DNA of 64,000 bases from Platerodrilus igneus. Its lineage: Eukaryota > Arthropoda > Insecta > Coleoptera > Lycidae. The position numbers and the translations under genes are program-made. The stretch's first letter is position 1. Each line of letters begins with the position of its first letter. The notes under the pieces are model-generated. The model saw only the letters and a program-made list of their open reading frames with translations, was not told the DNA's origin and made no database searches. Positions 32,824 to 43,457 of this stretch are shown here, one piece after another. The stretch lies in NCBI GenBank assembly GCA_036346225.1, contig JARFIW010000668.1, positions 1,881,001-1,945,000 on the forward strand. The letters run 5' to 3'.

Positions 32824-33247
32824 GATTACTCAAGCCTAATGGAATCAAACCGATAAATCTAACTGATCTGAACCTTACAAAAGTGATCAAAACAAATTCG
32901 TACTACTAGAGATAAAAATCAAAAGGTGTTTTTGGTAAAATAATTTTTGCCAAAACAATATCAAAAAAATTATATGGGGTCAAAATAGAACGAAAGTCAA
33001 AAATAAATTTGACCAAGTTAATCAATTGACTGTATGAGGGTTAATGTTACAACCAATCTTTTATCAAAAGCAAACAAACAAATCTAAATGTCAAATCGAC
33101 TTTAAGCAATCAAATTTCGACGCAAAATAATTTTTGGACAAATAGATTTCAAAGCAAATTAAATTTTGAGCTAACAAATTTCGAAGCAAATTAAATTTTG
33201 AATAACAAATTTCGAGGTAAATCACATTATGAACAAACAAATTTCGA

Positions 33248-33270
33248 GGCCCCAAACGTTGCCGGCGCCA
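33248..33270 (-). promoter_or_regulatory. Primer binding site
   Basis: Reading -, TGGCGCCGGCAACGTT starts one base after the LTR end (GTTACA-C-TGGCGCC). TGGCGCC is the usual complement of a tRNA 3' end. It resembles tRNA-Lys-type sites but has extra bases, so the primer tRNA is a guess. Confidence 0.7.
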
Positions 33271-33271
33271 G

Positions 33272-34978
33272 TGTAACGATTTTTCTCTCTCTAATTGGCT
33301 CCGCTAGCCTCACGCATGGGCGCTAGTGAAACGCTTTTCTATACTTCTGGCCGACAATACTTTATAATCACCATGCTCCAAGTTAGGTGTCTGCAAAACA
33401 AAGTCTTCCGACGTAACTAGGGTCTATTCCTTGGGTAGAGCTATGAGCAATGGGGGTAAGTCGAAATCTGTGGGGGTCACACTCAAACTAAAACAAACAG
33501 GCGCCACCAAGTCCAGATTGATTCATGTAAATGGCATGGCTAATTTCTAAGGGCGGACGTGGAGACCCAAAGAAAAAAGATCGCCTTCGCTGATAAAAAC
33601 CTGTCTTAACAGAATAAGACGCTGTTCCTGTAAGGAAAAATAATAATTAAGTCACATAAAAATGGGAACACAATTTGTGTCCCTCAAATATATCTAAAAT
33701 GCAAAAGAATGTTTCCTACATAAGGATACCATAAAATTGAACTCTTATTGCTTTTTGTTTATCAGGTCTGATCAAACTAGATCAGAATAAAAGACTTTAA
33801 GCGTGGATTATAAATTTACTAGAAAGAATTTTTCTGTTTCTGTAAATAAAATTTAATGCAATAAAATAAAATGAATACTTGAATTACTTGAAGAATTATT
33901 GTAAAGTTTATCAACTTGATTCTTACTCAAATATATTACAACCCAGTGTGACTGGTTATACTAAGGTTTTCTAACCCAATCAGATCTGTGTAGGTCATTT
34001 ACAAATTAATATACAAAACTTTCTTTTAAGTTAACAGTATTAAAATCGATTTGAAGTCAAAATATTCACAAAGATATTCTCTAATTTTATCAAAGGTGGT
34101 AGTAATGTAATACTAAACATCTGCTTGCTATTGTGCAATTGTTGACGGCATATTTCAAACAAACAAGTGACGTAGCCGCAGCTGTTAATTTATGCTGAAG
34201 CCACGTGTAGTCACATATCTACGAAACTAAGTGAAATTTAAATTTGATACTGGAGAAAACCAGCTTAGCTACAGATAAACTGAATAACAAATTTGTGCTT
34301 CTATAAAACAAAACGAAATAACGTGCTTTTAGAAGGAAGCACTGAGGAAATCTTAAAGCTATTACGAACCAAACCCCGGGCTGCTGTCCTTGGCTAGATT
34401 GGGAACTGCATCGCCGTGCGGAGTCTGCAGCTAATTATTCCTGCTTTCCATGCTTTAAATACCGGTGTTGAAGCGAAGTGGGTTTCTTACATTGATTCAA
34501 AGTTGCATAAATTTTGTAGCGTAATTTTCCATGGTCTAATCTTAGTTATAAATATAATTTTCGTTGCGTAGTTTGTAAGTCGTAGTTGCGCTAAACAAAT
34601 TTTTAAATTAGATACTAGGATAACGAATATACAATACCAACCGTTACTCAGGAAGTGTGTTACACAATTAATGCGACCCGGAGGTCACTCGCCATTCTCT
34701 TCGAATGCATGCTGTCGCTGCTTTTACCTATCGACGAGTGCCCCTGCCGCGTTCTTGCATGGTGGGAGGGTCCCGAGGGGGGTTGTCAATCCTCTCACGC
34801 GCGTGCCTGTGGCTGTGGAATACACCGACCTCCGAAACAAATAGACTAACGACTCTAGATACTGTATTAATGCAAAATTTGATTGTTACACGTATTATTA
34901 CTTTAGTTAATAAAGGTGTTTTAACATTCGTTATACCTTTAATGCAGAGATTTTTAATGCGAAAATAAAATTGTTACA
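33272..34978 (-). repeat. 5' LTR, 1707 bp
   Basis: Partner of 27334-29051. It is the 5' LTR because the coding strand is -. Small ORFs (34655-34968) recur in both LTRs and are not taken as genes. Confidence 0.95.
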
Positions 34979-34982
34979 ATAC
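34979..34982. repeat. 4-bp TSD, right (atac)
   Basis: Matches 27330-27333. Confidence 0.75.
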
Positions 34983-35563
34983 AAAACATATAAAATAGGT
35001 ATTTTAGCGTGAATCGGACTTTTTAATTATGAGATTAAAACGTACTTAGGTACTTTGTAATGCCAGGCGCGGCGAGGTGTAGATTGAGAACTAAAACTCG
35101 TACGACGATGAATTATGTCTCGATTTGTAGGTAAATTGATCAGAATTAATTCGCGTCTACACTAATTTATCACAGCTTCGACCGTTTATCGACAAATTTT
35201 GTATAAAAGCTAAAGTAAGTATTAATGCAATGCAGAGTTTTTGACGTCGAATCTTGTTAATTACCATTTTTGTATTTCCTTATTTTGCTTTATTTTCTTT
35301 CCTTATATATCCACTCCCGCATTACTGCAGTGAGCTGACACGCCTTTTTATTGTTACGCGGTCCCCGCCCTTTCAGAGGAAAAAAATTTAATTGTTTTAG
35401 CGCCTATTTCACCCGCAGCAGTAAATTCTTGGCACGCAATCATAAGGGCAATTTTTTTACGACAAAAGATTTTCATCATTTTACAGTAAAAACTTTTGGT
35501 TGTGGTTTTAAATATATGGGTTTTTTTATTTTAAAGTATTTTTTCAACTTTAGGACGTCTTTT

Positions 35564-35566
<3 letters not shown>
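34983..35566. other. Spacer without recognised genes
   Basis: AT-rich sequence between the LTR element and the (TA)n next to the Penelope-like element. A 90-codon open frame here ends in the microsatellite and has no family match. Confidence 0.45.

Positions 35567-35606
<40 letters not shown>
35567..35606. repeat. (TA)n microsatellite
   Basis: About 20 TA units, just outside the left Penelope arm. Confidence 0.95.
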
Positions 35607-35610
<4 letters not shown>

Positions 35611-35631
35611 TGGTATTTCTTGACCTTCTTT

Positions 35632-36677
35632 ATATAATATTACTTAAAATTGTGTTTCTTGGGAAAAGGTCTAAATAAATAAAAAATATTTTTTTCACAT
35701 TATATGCGTGTTAAACAGACGTTTCGACCGTCGCAAGATGGTCTTTATCAATGATGTTTTTTTTACCTATAATACGATACATGTACATTATCTCTTATAA
35801 ATACCTAAAATATGCTTACCCATAAACGGAGGTTTATATATTATAACGTAGTATAAATTGAGTCATTCATTGAATGGTATGGTACAGTTACTACACTTTA
35901 ATTTATTTAATATACAGCTGTACTAAACATTTACGTCACAAATTAAAATATTGTTGATATATATAACTTATGTACAACCTTGATACGAGTTGCTAAACTC
36001 TTAGTCAAAATTTAAAATTCTAATTTCTTAGTAAACATGTATATTAAAATGTTTAGTACAGAGTTTGATTGGAGACTAATGCTTGATTTATTGGAGTTTC
36101 TATTTCTTGGCACTGGATAAAGACACGTTTTTAAAACAGGTTAAAATCATAATACTATTTACAATTATGTATATGCGTTATTGGGTAAAATTAACTTTAT
36201 GTATAAATATATATCGATGTGTTCATATATTTAATAGTATCTATATATCTATCCACCTGTACATACCTCTACGCATACACATACGTTTTTTTACTCTATT
36301 TTGCCACCATATATGCAAGACAAACACCTATTCCTGATTAATTTTATGCATTTTATTTTAATAGATTATAATATATTTTACTTAATTTGCTAATATCTAT
36401 TTTATCATTTACTGATGTTGGATGTTTAATAATATACACCATCTCTAGGAATTCTCGAATTTTTTGGTTTGCTTCTGTTTTTAAAATCGTTGTTTTGTCG
36501 AATTCAATTTATGTTGGGCTTGTTTTTCATGTTTGGTTAGCGCAGTTTGGTTAGTTTTATCATATTTATGACCATTTATTCGTTTCTCTAAATGCTGTAT
36601 ACTCTGCCCAATGTATACGCAATTACAATTCTGTTGACACGGAATCTTATAGATGGTGTGTGTTTTTTTATTCTTTA
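35632..36677 (-). repeat. Inverted partial Penelope copy, left arm
   Basis: Inverted copy of 37525-38568. On - it reads from truncated GIY-YIG (36360-36677) through the 3' region. Only a few differences from the right arm were seen. Confidence 0.9.
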
Positions 36678-36717
36678 TGTACCGATAGAGTTAGTTATAC
36701 AACTAATAAAAAAAAAA

Positions 36718-37845
36718 ATGGGTAGAAATTAAAACTTATACAAATATACCACAAAAAGAATTCATAGAAACAACAGAAATAATATTAACCTCAACTTATT
36801 TTACATACAGAGATCAGGTATATAAGCAAGTAAACGGTTGTGCTATGGGCTTAGCGTTGTCTTGCGTGGTGGCACAAATGGTTTTGGAACAACTGGAGGA
36901 AACTATAATAAAACAAATAAACTTCCCACTACCTTTCTTTTTCCGATACGTAGATGACTGTGTTTGTGCTATTCCACAAGATAAATGCAATTATATAATT
37001 AATCTTTTTAACAGCTTTCACAAAAAGATTCAATTCACAATTGAAGTAGAAAAGATAATAAACTTAACTTTCTAGATATGACATTGCACCGGATAAACCA
37101 TCATATCAAAACATCATGGTACACTAAAACACCTGGTCGGGAAGATACCTTAACTATTACTCCCAACATCCTATCTCCCAGAAAAAGTCTGTCATAATAG
37201 GACTAGCAGATAGGGCAATCAAACTATCAGACCCTGAATATAGATGTGAAGCAATTAAAAAAGCTAAAACCGCATTACGAGAAAATAATTACCCACTAAA
37301 CTTAATTGAGCGGATATTTAAAAACAAATTAATAAACACTATAACACAAACTATATCAACAATACCAAAATAAATCAATAATAAAATATGCACCCATACC
37401 GTATGTGCAAGATTTATCCGAAAACCTACAAAAATTATTAATAAAACACAATATAAAAATTGCGCACAAAGGATACAATTTAACAAAGAGTTGTTTTAGT
37501 AAATTAAAAGACAACACTCCTAAGAATAAAAAAACACACACCATCTATAAGATTCCGTGTCAACAGAATTGTAATTGCGTATACATTGGGCAGAGTATAC
37601 AGCATTTAGAGAAACGAATAAATGGTCATAAATATGATAAAACTAACCAAACTGCGCTAACCAAACATGAAAAACAAGCCCAACATAAATTCGAATTCGA
37701 CAAAACAACGATTTTAAAAACAGAAGCAAACCAAAAAATTCGAGAATTCCTAGAGATGGTGTATATTATTAAACATCCAACATCAGTAAATGATAAAATA
37801 GATATTAGCAAATTAAGTAAAATATATTATAATCTATTAATATAA
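36718..37845 (+). pseudogene. Penelope-like RT fragment plus GIY-YIG endonuclease
   Basis: The RT part begins near 36718 (TYFTYRDQVYKQVNGCAMGLALSCVVAQ, the motif 4 region). It continues in the frame 36845-37075 with LPFFFRYVDDCVCAIPQDK (catalytic YVDD intact) and IQFTIEVE. Several stops between 37072 and 37400 interrupt the thumb and linker. The frame 37405-37845 (146 aa) ends in a GIY-YIG nuclease: HTIYKIPCQQNCNCVYIGQS, HLEKRINGHKYD, TALTKHEKQAQH and REFLEMVYI, with the CxxxC spacing seen in EN+ Penelope elements. The RT N-terminus is missing. It would prime reverse transcription at a nick. Confidence 0.88.
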
Positions 37846-38568
37846 AAATGCATAAAATTAATCAGGAATAGGTGTTTGTCTTGCATATATGGTGGCAAAA
37901 TAGAGTAAAAAAACGTATGTGTATGCGTAGAGGTATGTACAGGTGGATAGATATATAGATACTATTAAATATATGAACACATCGATATATATTTATACAT
38001 AAAGTTAATTTTACCCAATAACGCATATACATAATTGTAAATAGTATTATGATTTTAACCTGTTTTAAAAACGTGTCTTTATCCAGTGCCAAGAAATAGA
38101 AACTCCAATAAATCAAGCATTAGTCTCCAATCAAACTCTGTACTAAACATTTTAATATACATGTTTACTAAGAAATTAGAATTTTAAATTTTGACTAAGA
38201 GTTTAGCAACTCGTATCAAGGTTGTACATAAGTTATATATATCAACAATATTTTAATTTGTGACGTAAATGTTTAGTACAGCTGTATATTAAATAAATTA
38301 AAGTGTAGTAACCGTACCATACCATTCAATGAATGACTCAATTTATACTACGTTATAATATATAAACCTCCGTTTATGGGTAAGCATATTTTAGGTATTT
38401 ATAAGAGATAATGTACATGTATCGTATTATAGGTAAAAAAAACATCATTGATAAAGACCATCTTGCGACGGTCGAAACGTCTGTTTAACACGCATATAAT
38501 GTGAAAAAAATATTTTTTTATTTATTTAGACCTTTTTCCCAAGAAACACAATTTTAAGTAATATATAT
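37525..38568 (+). repeat. Right Penelope arm
   Basis: Partner of 35632-36677, from the GIY-YIG start to the 3' end. The hammerhead-like motif at 38446-38482 lies in it. Confidence 0.9.
38446..38482 (+). ncRNA. Degenerate hammerhead-like motif (Penelope arm)
   Basis: ttgataa, then agacc...ggtc (stem II), then gaaacgtc. Compared with the hammerhead core CTGATGA...GAAA...GTC, position 3 is T and position 8 is A, a paired change that could keep the 3-8 pair. Stem III is almost absent, and stem I would need a bulge. The inverted copy is at 35717-35753 on -. Penelope elements are known to carry hammerheads. Activity here is doubtful. Confidence 0.3.
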
Positions 38569-38569
38569 A

Positions 38570-40606
38570 TTGCTGTGATATCCTCCCTCTGAATGCGGGA
38601 ACTGGGTCCTTTCAACAAAAAAATTCTAGTCCCACAGATTGGGCGTCATAAACGGCTGTGATCCTCTTTTCGCCTCGGCTGCTCACCTACTGTTATAAAC
38701 CTCCTCATTCATAAAAAAAAACAACACATTCCTACCAAAAACATCAACGTTAACTCTATTTACATCAATATTCAGAATACATTAAAATTTCAAAATTAAA
38801 ACTCAGCATAAATTTCAGTTTTAAAAAGAATTTCAAGATTAATTTTATTATCATTTTAATGTGCATCCAAAATTAAAGTCCTTGTTGGATGCCTACTAAT
38901 TAATATAACAATATAAGCAGACCGGAGTCTGAGTATAAAGGAGCATCTACCACCCTTTACGTTAATTAACCAGGTTCGTCTAATTGAGCTCAAAGACATA
39001 CCCAAATTTTCATCATATTACCGAACATCAAAACTAAATACTCCTTTCTACTTCAACAAGCAAATTTCATCTTAAAATTAAAATTTTATGGTTAGTACAA
39101 TTTCACTAATGTCCATTTAAAGTAAATCAATTATAAAGTTATTCAACACACACAAAATGTCAAACAAAATAGTATAATTTACCTGAAGGTTACTGTCCTC
39201 GTAGCTTCAAAGTACATCGTCCCTTTAGTTAATCACACCATTCCAACAGGATTATATTTACGGCTTCTAATTCTCAACGCTTTTAAAATTTTCTCCATCA
39301 CCAGTTGTTTCTGGGCTTTTCCGGAACTCATCTATGTATATCTGACCCTTGTTTCGTGGATCCAGACACGTATTTGAACCATTTAATTATTAACACCCCG
39401 AAAAATAGCAAATAACTTCATACTTCTTTCACCAATATACGCCAAAACTGCCTACTTTTGTGTATACATTCGTCGTTGTAAATTTTGCTGATTGGTACAG
39501 TGAAACTAAATTTTATTACCTTGTATCTAAGTGCACTGAAGTACATTCATGTTAGCATGTAAATAACCAACTATTTTGAATCACTAAAATATACGAGCAA
39601 AATTTTAATTTATTTTATCAAACTAAAATGCACTGTTTAACATCTTCAATCAAGTCGCGGATGTAAGAGCTTTTAACGCATCGAATCGTCAAAAGTCTAA
39701 GAGGGCTTGTTTATATTCATCTCGGTATATATAGCAAAAGCCGGCACGTCGCTTTTGTCCTCAAAACGGGTAATTCTAAAGAATTCCTCATTCTATGTTC
39801 CCAGTCTGTCGCTCGCGCATCGATTTTACGAATTTTCACTCGTCCCATTTAAATCTCAGAAATTTCAACACACGGCACGCAAGCATGTCCGAGAAAAACT
39901 AATTAATTTTGTACAGAAATTGTTGTTTCTACCTCTGATATTTGCATCCTATTTTCAACCAATTGTGACCCTCGTGACGTTGCTTAAATCCCGCCTTTTA
40001 CTATATGTGTCTTTGCTTGACGCATTTTCTCTTTCCTTTTCTAACCTGTTCGTATTGGTGCAAATTGATATTCTTTATTATCGATTATATTTTAGTCCAT
40101 GTGGACTGTTATCTGGGTTTAATAACCCCGTATCGCACATTCTCGTGAATATTAAGCCCCGGTTTCTCCAAGATTCTTTGAAACTATTAATTATCTACAA
40201 AATTTACGCCGTATGTGATATTTAAACTACGCAGGTGTTCAAAATAATATTAATTCTCAGAGCTTTATTTTCTGATATTATAATCTTGGGTTTTACAAGT
40301 TTCTATAGATATTATCTGTACGTTTTGTTCAATACCGGTTACTTGAAATAGAGTTAATTAAGATAAATTTTGCACGTAATTTCCATTTGTTTAGGAATAA
40401 TTACATTACACGCAGAGCTTTTAATACTGCTTCTTTTGATATAAAGCGTCTTGTACATGATTTAAATCTCTTATGTTTAATGAAACTAATAAATGTTTAT
40501 GCTTCACGGTTTTAATAAAGCGTATTATTTAATGAAATTCCTTATACACGGTGTTTAAAATTATTTGATGTGATTATTTAATTTTCTACCCTGGTCTAAA
40601 TATGAG

Positions 40607-40611
<5 letters not shown>
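38570..40611 (+). repeat. Left arm of the 9.1-kb inverted-repeat element
   Basis: Inverted partner of 45553-47690. A tatatatagc box is at 39726-39735, and aataaagcg at 40514. The 172-codon frame at 39707-40225 is shared with the other arm but has no family match and is probably by-product. Confidence 0.8.

Positions 40612-40612
<1 letters not shown>

Positions 40613-40651
<39 letters not shown>
40613..40651. repeat. (TA)n microsatellite
   Basis: About 19 units at the inner end of the left arm. Confidence 0.95.
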
Positions 40652-40656
<5 letters not shown>

Positions 40657-40701
40657 GAATGAAATTTATTGGCAAGTGACTCAATATTAGCCACAAGGGC
40701 A

Positions 40702-40746
40702 TCCTGTCGACGCGTTTCGCCCTAATTGGGGCTCATCAGGACAGGA
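40702..40746 (-). ncRNA. Type I hammerhead ribozyme
   Basis: Reading -, the parts are in order. Stem I 5' strand TCCTGTC (40746-40740). Core CTGATGA (40739-40733). Stem II GCCC-CAATTA-GGGC (40732-40719). GAAA (40718-40715). CGCGTC up to the cleavage site (40714-40709). Stem I 3' strand GACAGGA (40708-40702). Stem I pairs 7 of 7 and stem II 4 of 4. All conserved core bases (C3 U4 G5 A6 U7 G8 A9, G12 A13 A14, U16.1 and C17 of GUC) are present. Stem III is the self-complementary ACGCGT with no room for a loop, the minimal form known from retroelement hammerheads that act as dimers. Predicted cut is between 40709 and 40708. It lies in a 280-bp block between two (TA)n tracts. Confidence 0.85.
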
Positions 40747-40929
40747 GTAGCAAAGATGTAATATTAAACACGAACACATTATGGGAAGTACAGCATCACC
40801 TAGCTCACAATTTGTGCCTTCGTGCTGTTTCACCTGACTTTGCAGGTTTTATCAACAGTCGGCACGGAGGAGATCCGGTTCAACTGCCTTTTCCATAGCC
40901 AAAAGATTATAATTATAATACATATTCTT

Positions 40930-40932
<3 letters not shown>

Positions 40933-40965
<33 letters not shown>
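40933..40965. repeat. (TA)n microsatellite
   Basis: About 16 units, closing the 280-bp hammerhead block. Confidence 0.95.
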
Positions 40966-40970
<5 letters not shown>

Positions 40971-42277
40971 CAAATAAATAAGGACACTCAAGGGGGGCTA
41001 GGGATGTTAGGAGTTGGCAAATATTGGTGCTTCAGTGATAATAGTCGTACTGCTTCGATACTCTAAACGACAGTTTACATAAATACTTGTGTTCAACAAT
41101 ACTACAGGTGTAATGTCCGTGTGCTCTGTTGTATTGCGGCTGTAAATTTGAGCATGTAGGATATTGGAATAAACTTAAACATACGGTGGCTAAGTAATTT
41201 TGTTGTGGCTTGGTTTATAAACACCGCACCGAGAGATCTTGTTAGTCGGTCTTCCTATAAGACATTCTACTGTATTTAAATGGAGAGCATATTCATTGCT
41301 GTTAGGAGCACTTAAGTCATATTTTGGTGTGTTGGATATGTCCATGTATGGATATAGTGGATGTGGAATTGTGTGATTAGAGACTTTAGAAAAAGATTGG
41401 GATTCAGAGTAATTATTTGTCTATTTATTAAGATGTGTAAGGATATATAGGATCCGTGAGGGTAATTAAGGACAAACAAAATAAAGAGAATTTTTATATA
41501 TGCACAACAGAAACTGTTACGATTGAACTCTCCCTGAGGTGTCTCATTGCTGGGGATAGGCAGCCGGTGCAAAGTATAGAACTGCAATTGTGTAGAGTCT
41601 TTGAATCTTGCTCGAAGTACTATTATATAAAATTTGGGCAAATCAAACGTGAGGCTCAAAGAAAAATATATAATAATATATATATTAAAATGTCTAAGGG
41701 AGCTACTAAGAGTTATAAGGGTTGGTTAGTACAAGGTAGTATATGCCAAACAAAAATAATCCACATATTTGATCATATAAACCTAAAAATATATGTTTGC
41801 CGTATTTTATGTACACTAAAATACCATGCAAATAGAGTAGTTGAAATTAAGTGCCAAAAGGCAATTTTAAAATGACTAAGTGGCGTAGTAAGATGTGAAA
41901 TGCTCAAGGGTTTATACCGAGTTGAATTTTTAAAAGCCTTTGAAAGTACATTTGCCGTCCAAAAGCCGGATGCGTCTATGAATGTTCACTATCAACATGC
42001 ATCCAGGGTCAAGTGTAATTTATTTTGGTTTCATTTTCTATAGAATCAACTTTTAAACAATATTTGTAAACTCAAAATTATTAGTTATAACAACGTAAAA
42101 TGTGATTGGTGGAATGTAAAGATTTAGGACATATATTAGAATTTAATGTGATTATGAAATTGTACAAAAGACATGGACTATGGTATGTGCGACACGAACT
42201 TAGGTATTTGTTATGAACTTTAAGATGTAGTAGACTAGTAGAGAGTTAACATGGTCGCCTTAGAGAGTAAACAAAGT
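40966..42277. other. Centre of the inverted-repeat element, unassigned
   Basis: No recognised family. The longest frame (41456-41875 +, 139 aa, with SKGATKSYKGWLVQGSI) has no match I can name. I leave it uncalled. Confidence 0.35.
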
Positions 42278-42437
42278 GATTATTTTTCGAAGCAATTTTG
42301 TAAAAGACGTGTTTTGAGATTATTTTTCGAAGCAATTTTGTAAAAGACGTGTTTTGAGATTATTTTTCGAAGCAATTTTGTAATAGACGTGTTTTAAGAT
42401 TATTTTTCGAACAAATTTTGTAATAGACGTGTTTTCA
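42278..42437 (+). repeat. Minisatellite, 4 x 40 bp
   Basis: Units gattatttttcgaagcaatt...gtaaaagacgtgttttga start at 42278, 42318, 42358 and 42398. The first two are identical. Units 3 and 4 have gtaatagacg and other small changes. Confidence 0.95.
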
Positions 42438-42576
42438 GAACGGTGCTAATTTGTATTCAAATATTTTGAAAAAGAAAATAAAAGTAAATGTTTTTTAAAA
42501 ATGAGTTTAATTGAAAAGTGGTAAAGAAACAAGCGGAAGTATAAAGGGAATATTAGTGATTGTGCGACGATTAGAA

Positions 42577-42808
42577 ATTGGATTTGGAGAGTGGTCTTAA
42601 AGGTAGCGGGTCAGCGAGTGGTTATACAGATTAGGAGTTGGATATTGGAGCGGGTTAAAGGCAGCAGGAGTATTGAGCGGAAACACAGATACGAGTTGGA
42701 TATTGGAGCGGGTTAAAGGCAGCAGGAGCATTGAGCGGAAACAAAGATACGAGTTGGATATTGGAGCGGGTTAAAGGCAGCAGAAGCATTGAGCGGAAAC
42801 AAGGATTT
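42577..42808 (+). repeat. Minisatellite, 58-bp units, three good and one decayed
   Basis: Units gagttggatattggagcggg...ttgagcggaaacaaaga start at 42635, 42693 and 42751. 42577-42634 is a degenerate first unit. Confidence 0.92.
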
Positions 42809-43399
42809 GAAGTGGAGATTAGTACAGAGGGAAGTTATAGCACTAGTTTTTTTCTAAATTCTAAATTTGGGTTAATCATTTCAGATATTGGGGAACAGTA
42901 AATAGTCGAGGACACCTGGAAGCAGCACGGAAATTCAAGAACAGCATTGTGAAGACGTATACGGTAATTAGGATTTTGTGCCAAGATTCAGCAAGGCATC
43001 GACGGAGTATAGACCAGGTGAGTTTTTAAAATCATATTTTTTAATACGTCAAAATTTAGTCATATAAAATTTGGTTGTAATTTAATTTGGCACATAGTAA
43101 CTTTGATATAATTAGAAATTTTGGCATATACTAAAGTAGAGTAGCAATTTTAGTAGTAAAACGAAAGGGTGCACGTTGGTTGGACTTAACACAACTACTT
43201 ATAACGGAAACCCACTATAAGCAGTTGAATAACCTGAGATTAAGAGTTTTAAATAGTCGAGGCATTACATTAAATAGTTTATAAAGAACCAACCAAACGT
43301 GCAAGTACAAGGGCGTGCATTAGTGTGCACATTTACAAAAGTATAAAATAAAGGGTATAATATAGGTGAAACACACAAAAAGTAGAGGGTGGTGTATAT

Positions 43400-43400
<1 letters not shown>

Positions 43401-43453
<53 letters not shown>
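43401..43453. repeat. (TA)n microsatellite
   Basis: About 26 units, the longest in the window. The IYIYIY open frame across it is an artefact. Confidence 0.95.

Positions 43454-43457
<4 letters not shown>

Larger units (their letters stand above)
27334..34978 (-). mobile_element. LTR retrotransposon (Gypsy-like), 7.6 kb, RT deleted
   Basis: It has two nearly identical LTRs (27334-29051 and 33272-34978), each tgtaac...gttaca, a 4-bp TSD (atac), a polypurine tract and a primer binding site. The coding strand is -. Only gag fused to the integrase N-terminus, and the integrase core, are left. Protease, RT and RNase H are absent. Structurally it looks young. Confidence 0.93.
35632..38568 (+). mobile_element. 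Penelope-like element with inverted 5'-truncated copy
   Basis: The + strand copy (about 36710-38568) has an RT C-terminal part, a GIY-YIG endonuclease and a 3' region. A second copy lies inverted at 35632-36677, head to head, truncated within the endonuclease region. The arms (about 1045 bp each) are almost identical. Such inverted partial copies are typical of Penelope-like retroelements. Confidence 0.88.

Noticed and set aside
39707..40225. 172-codon frame shared by both arms of the 9.1-kb element (also 46081-46506)
   Set aside because: Shared only because the arms are inverted copies; composition and lack of any match argue against a gene.
42278..42437. Regular repeats that could suggest a CRISPR array
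   Set aside because: Units abut without variable spacers and the DNA is eukaryotic; plain minisatellite.
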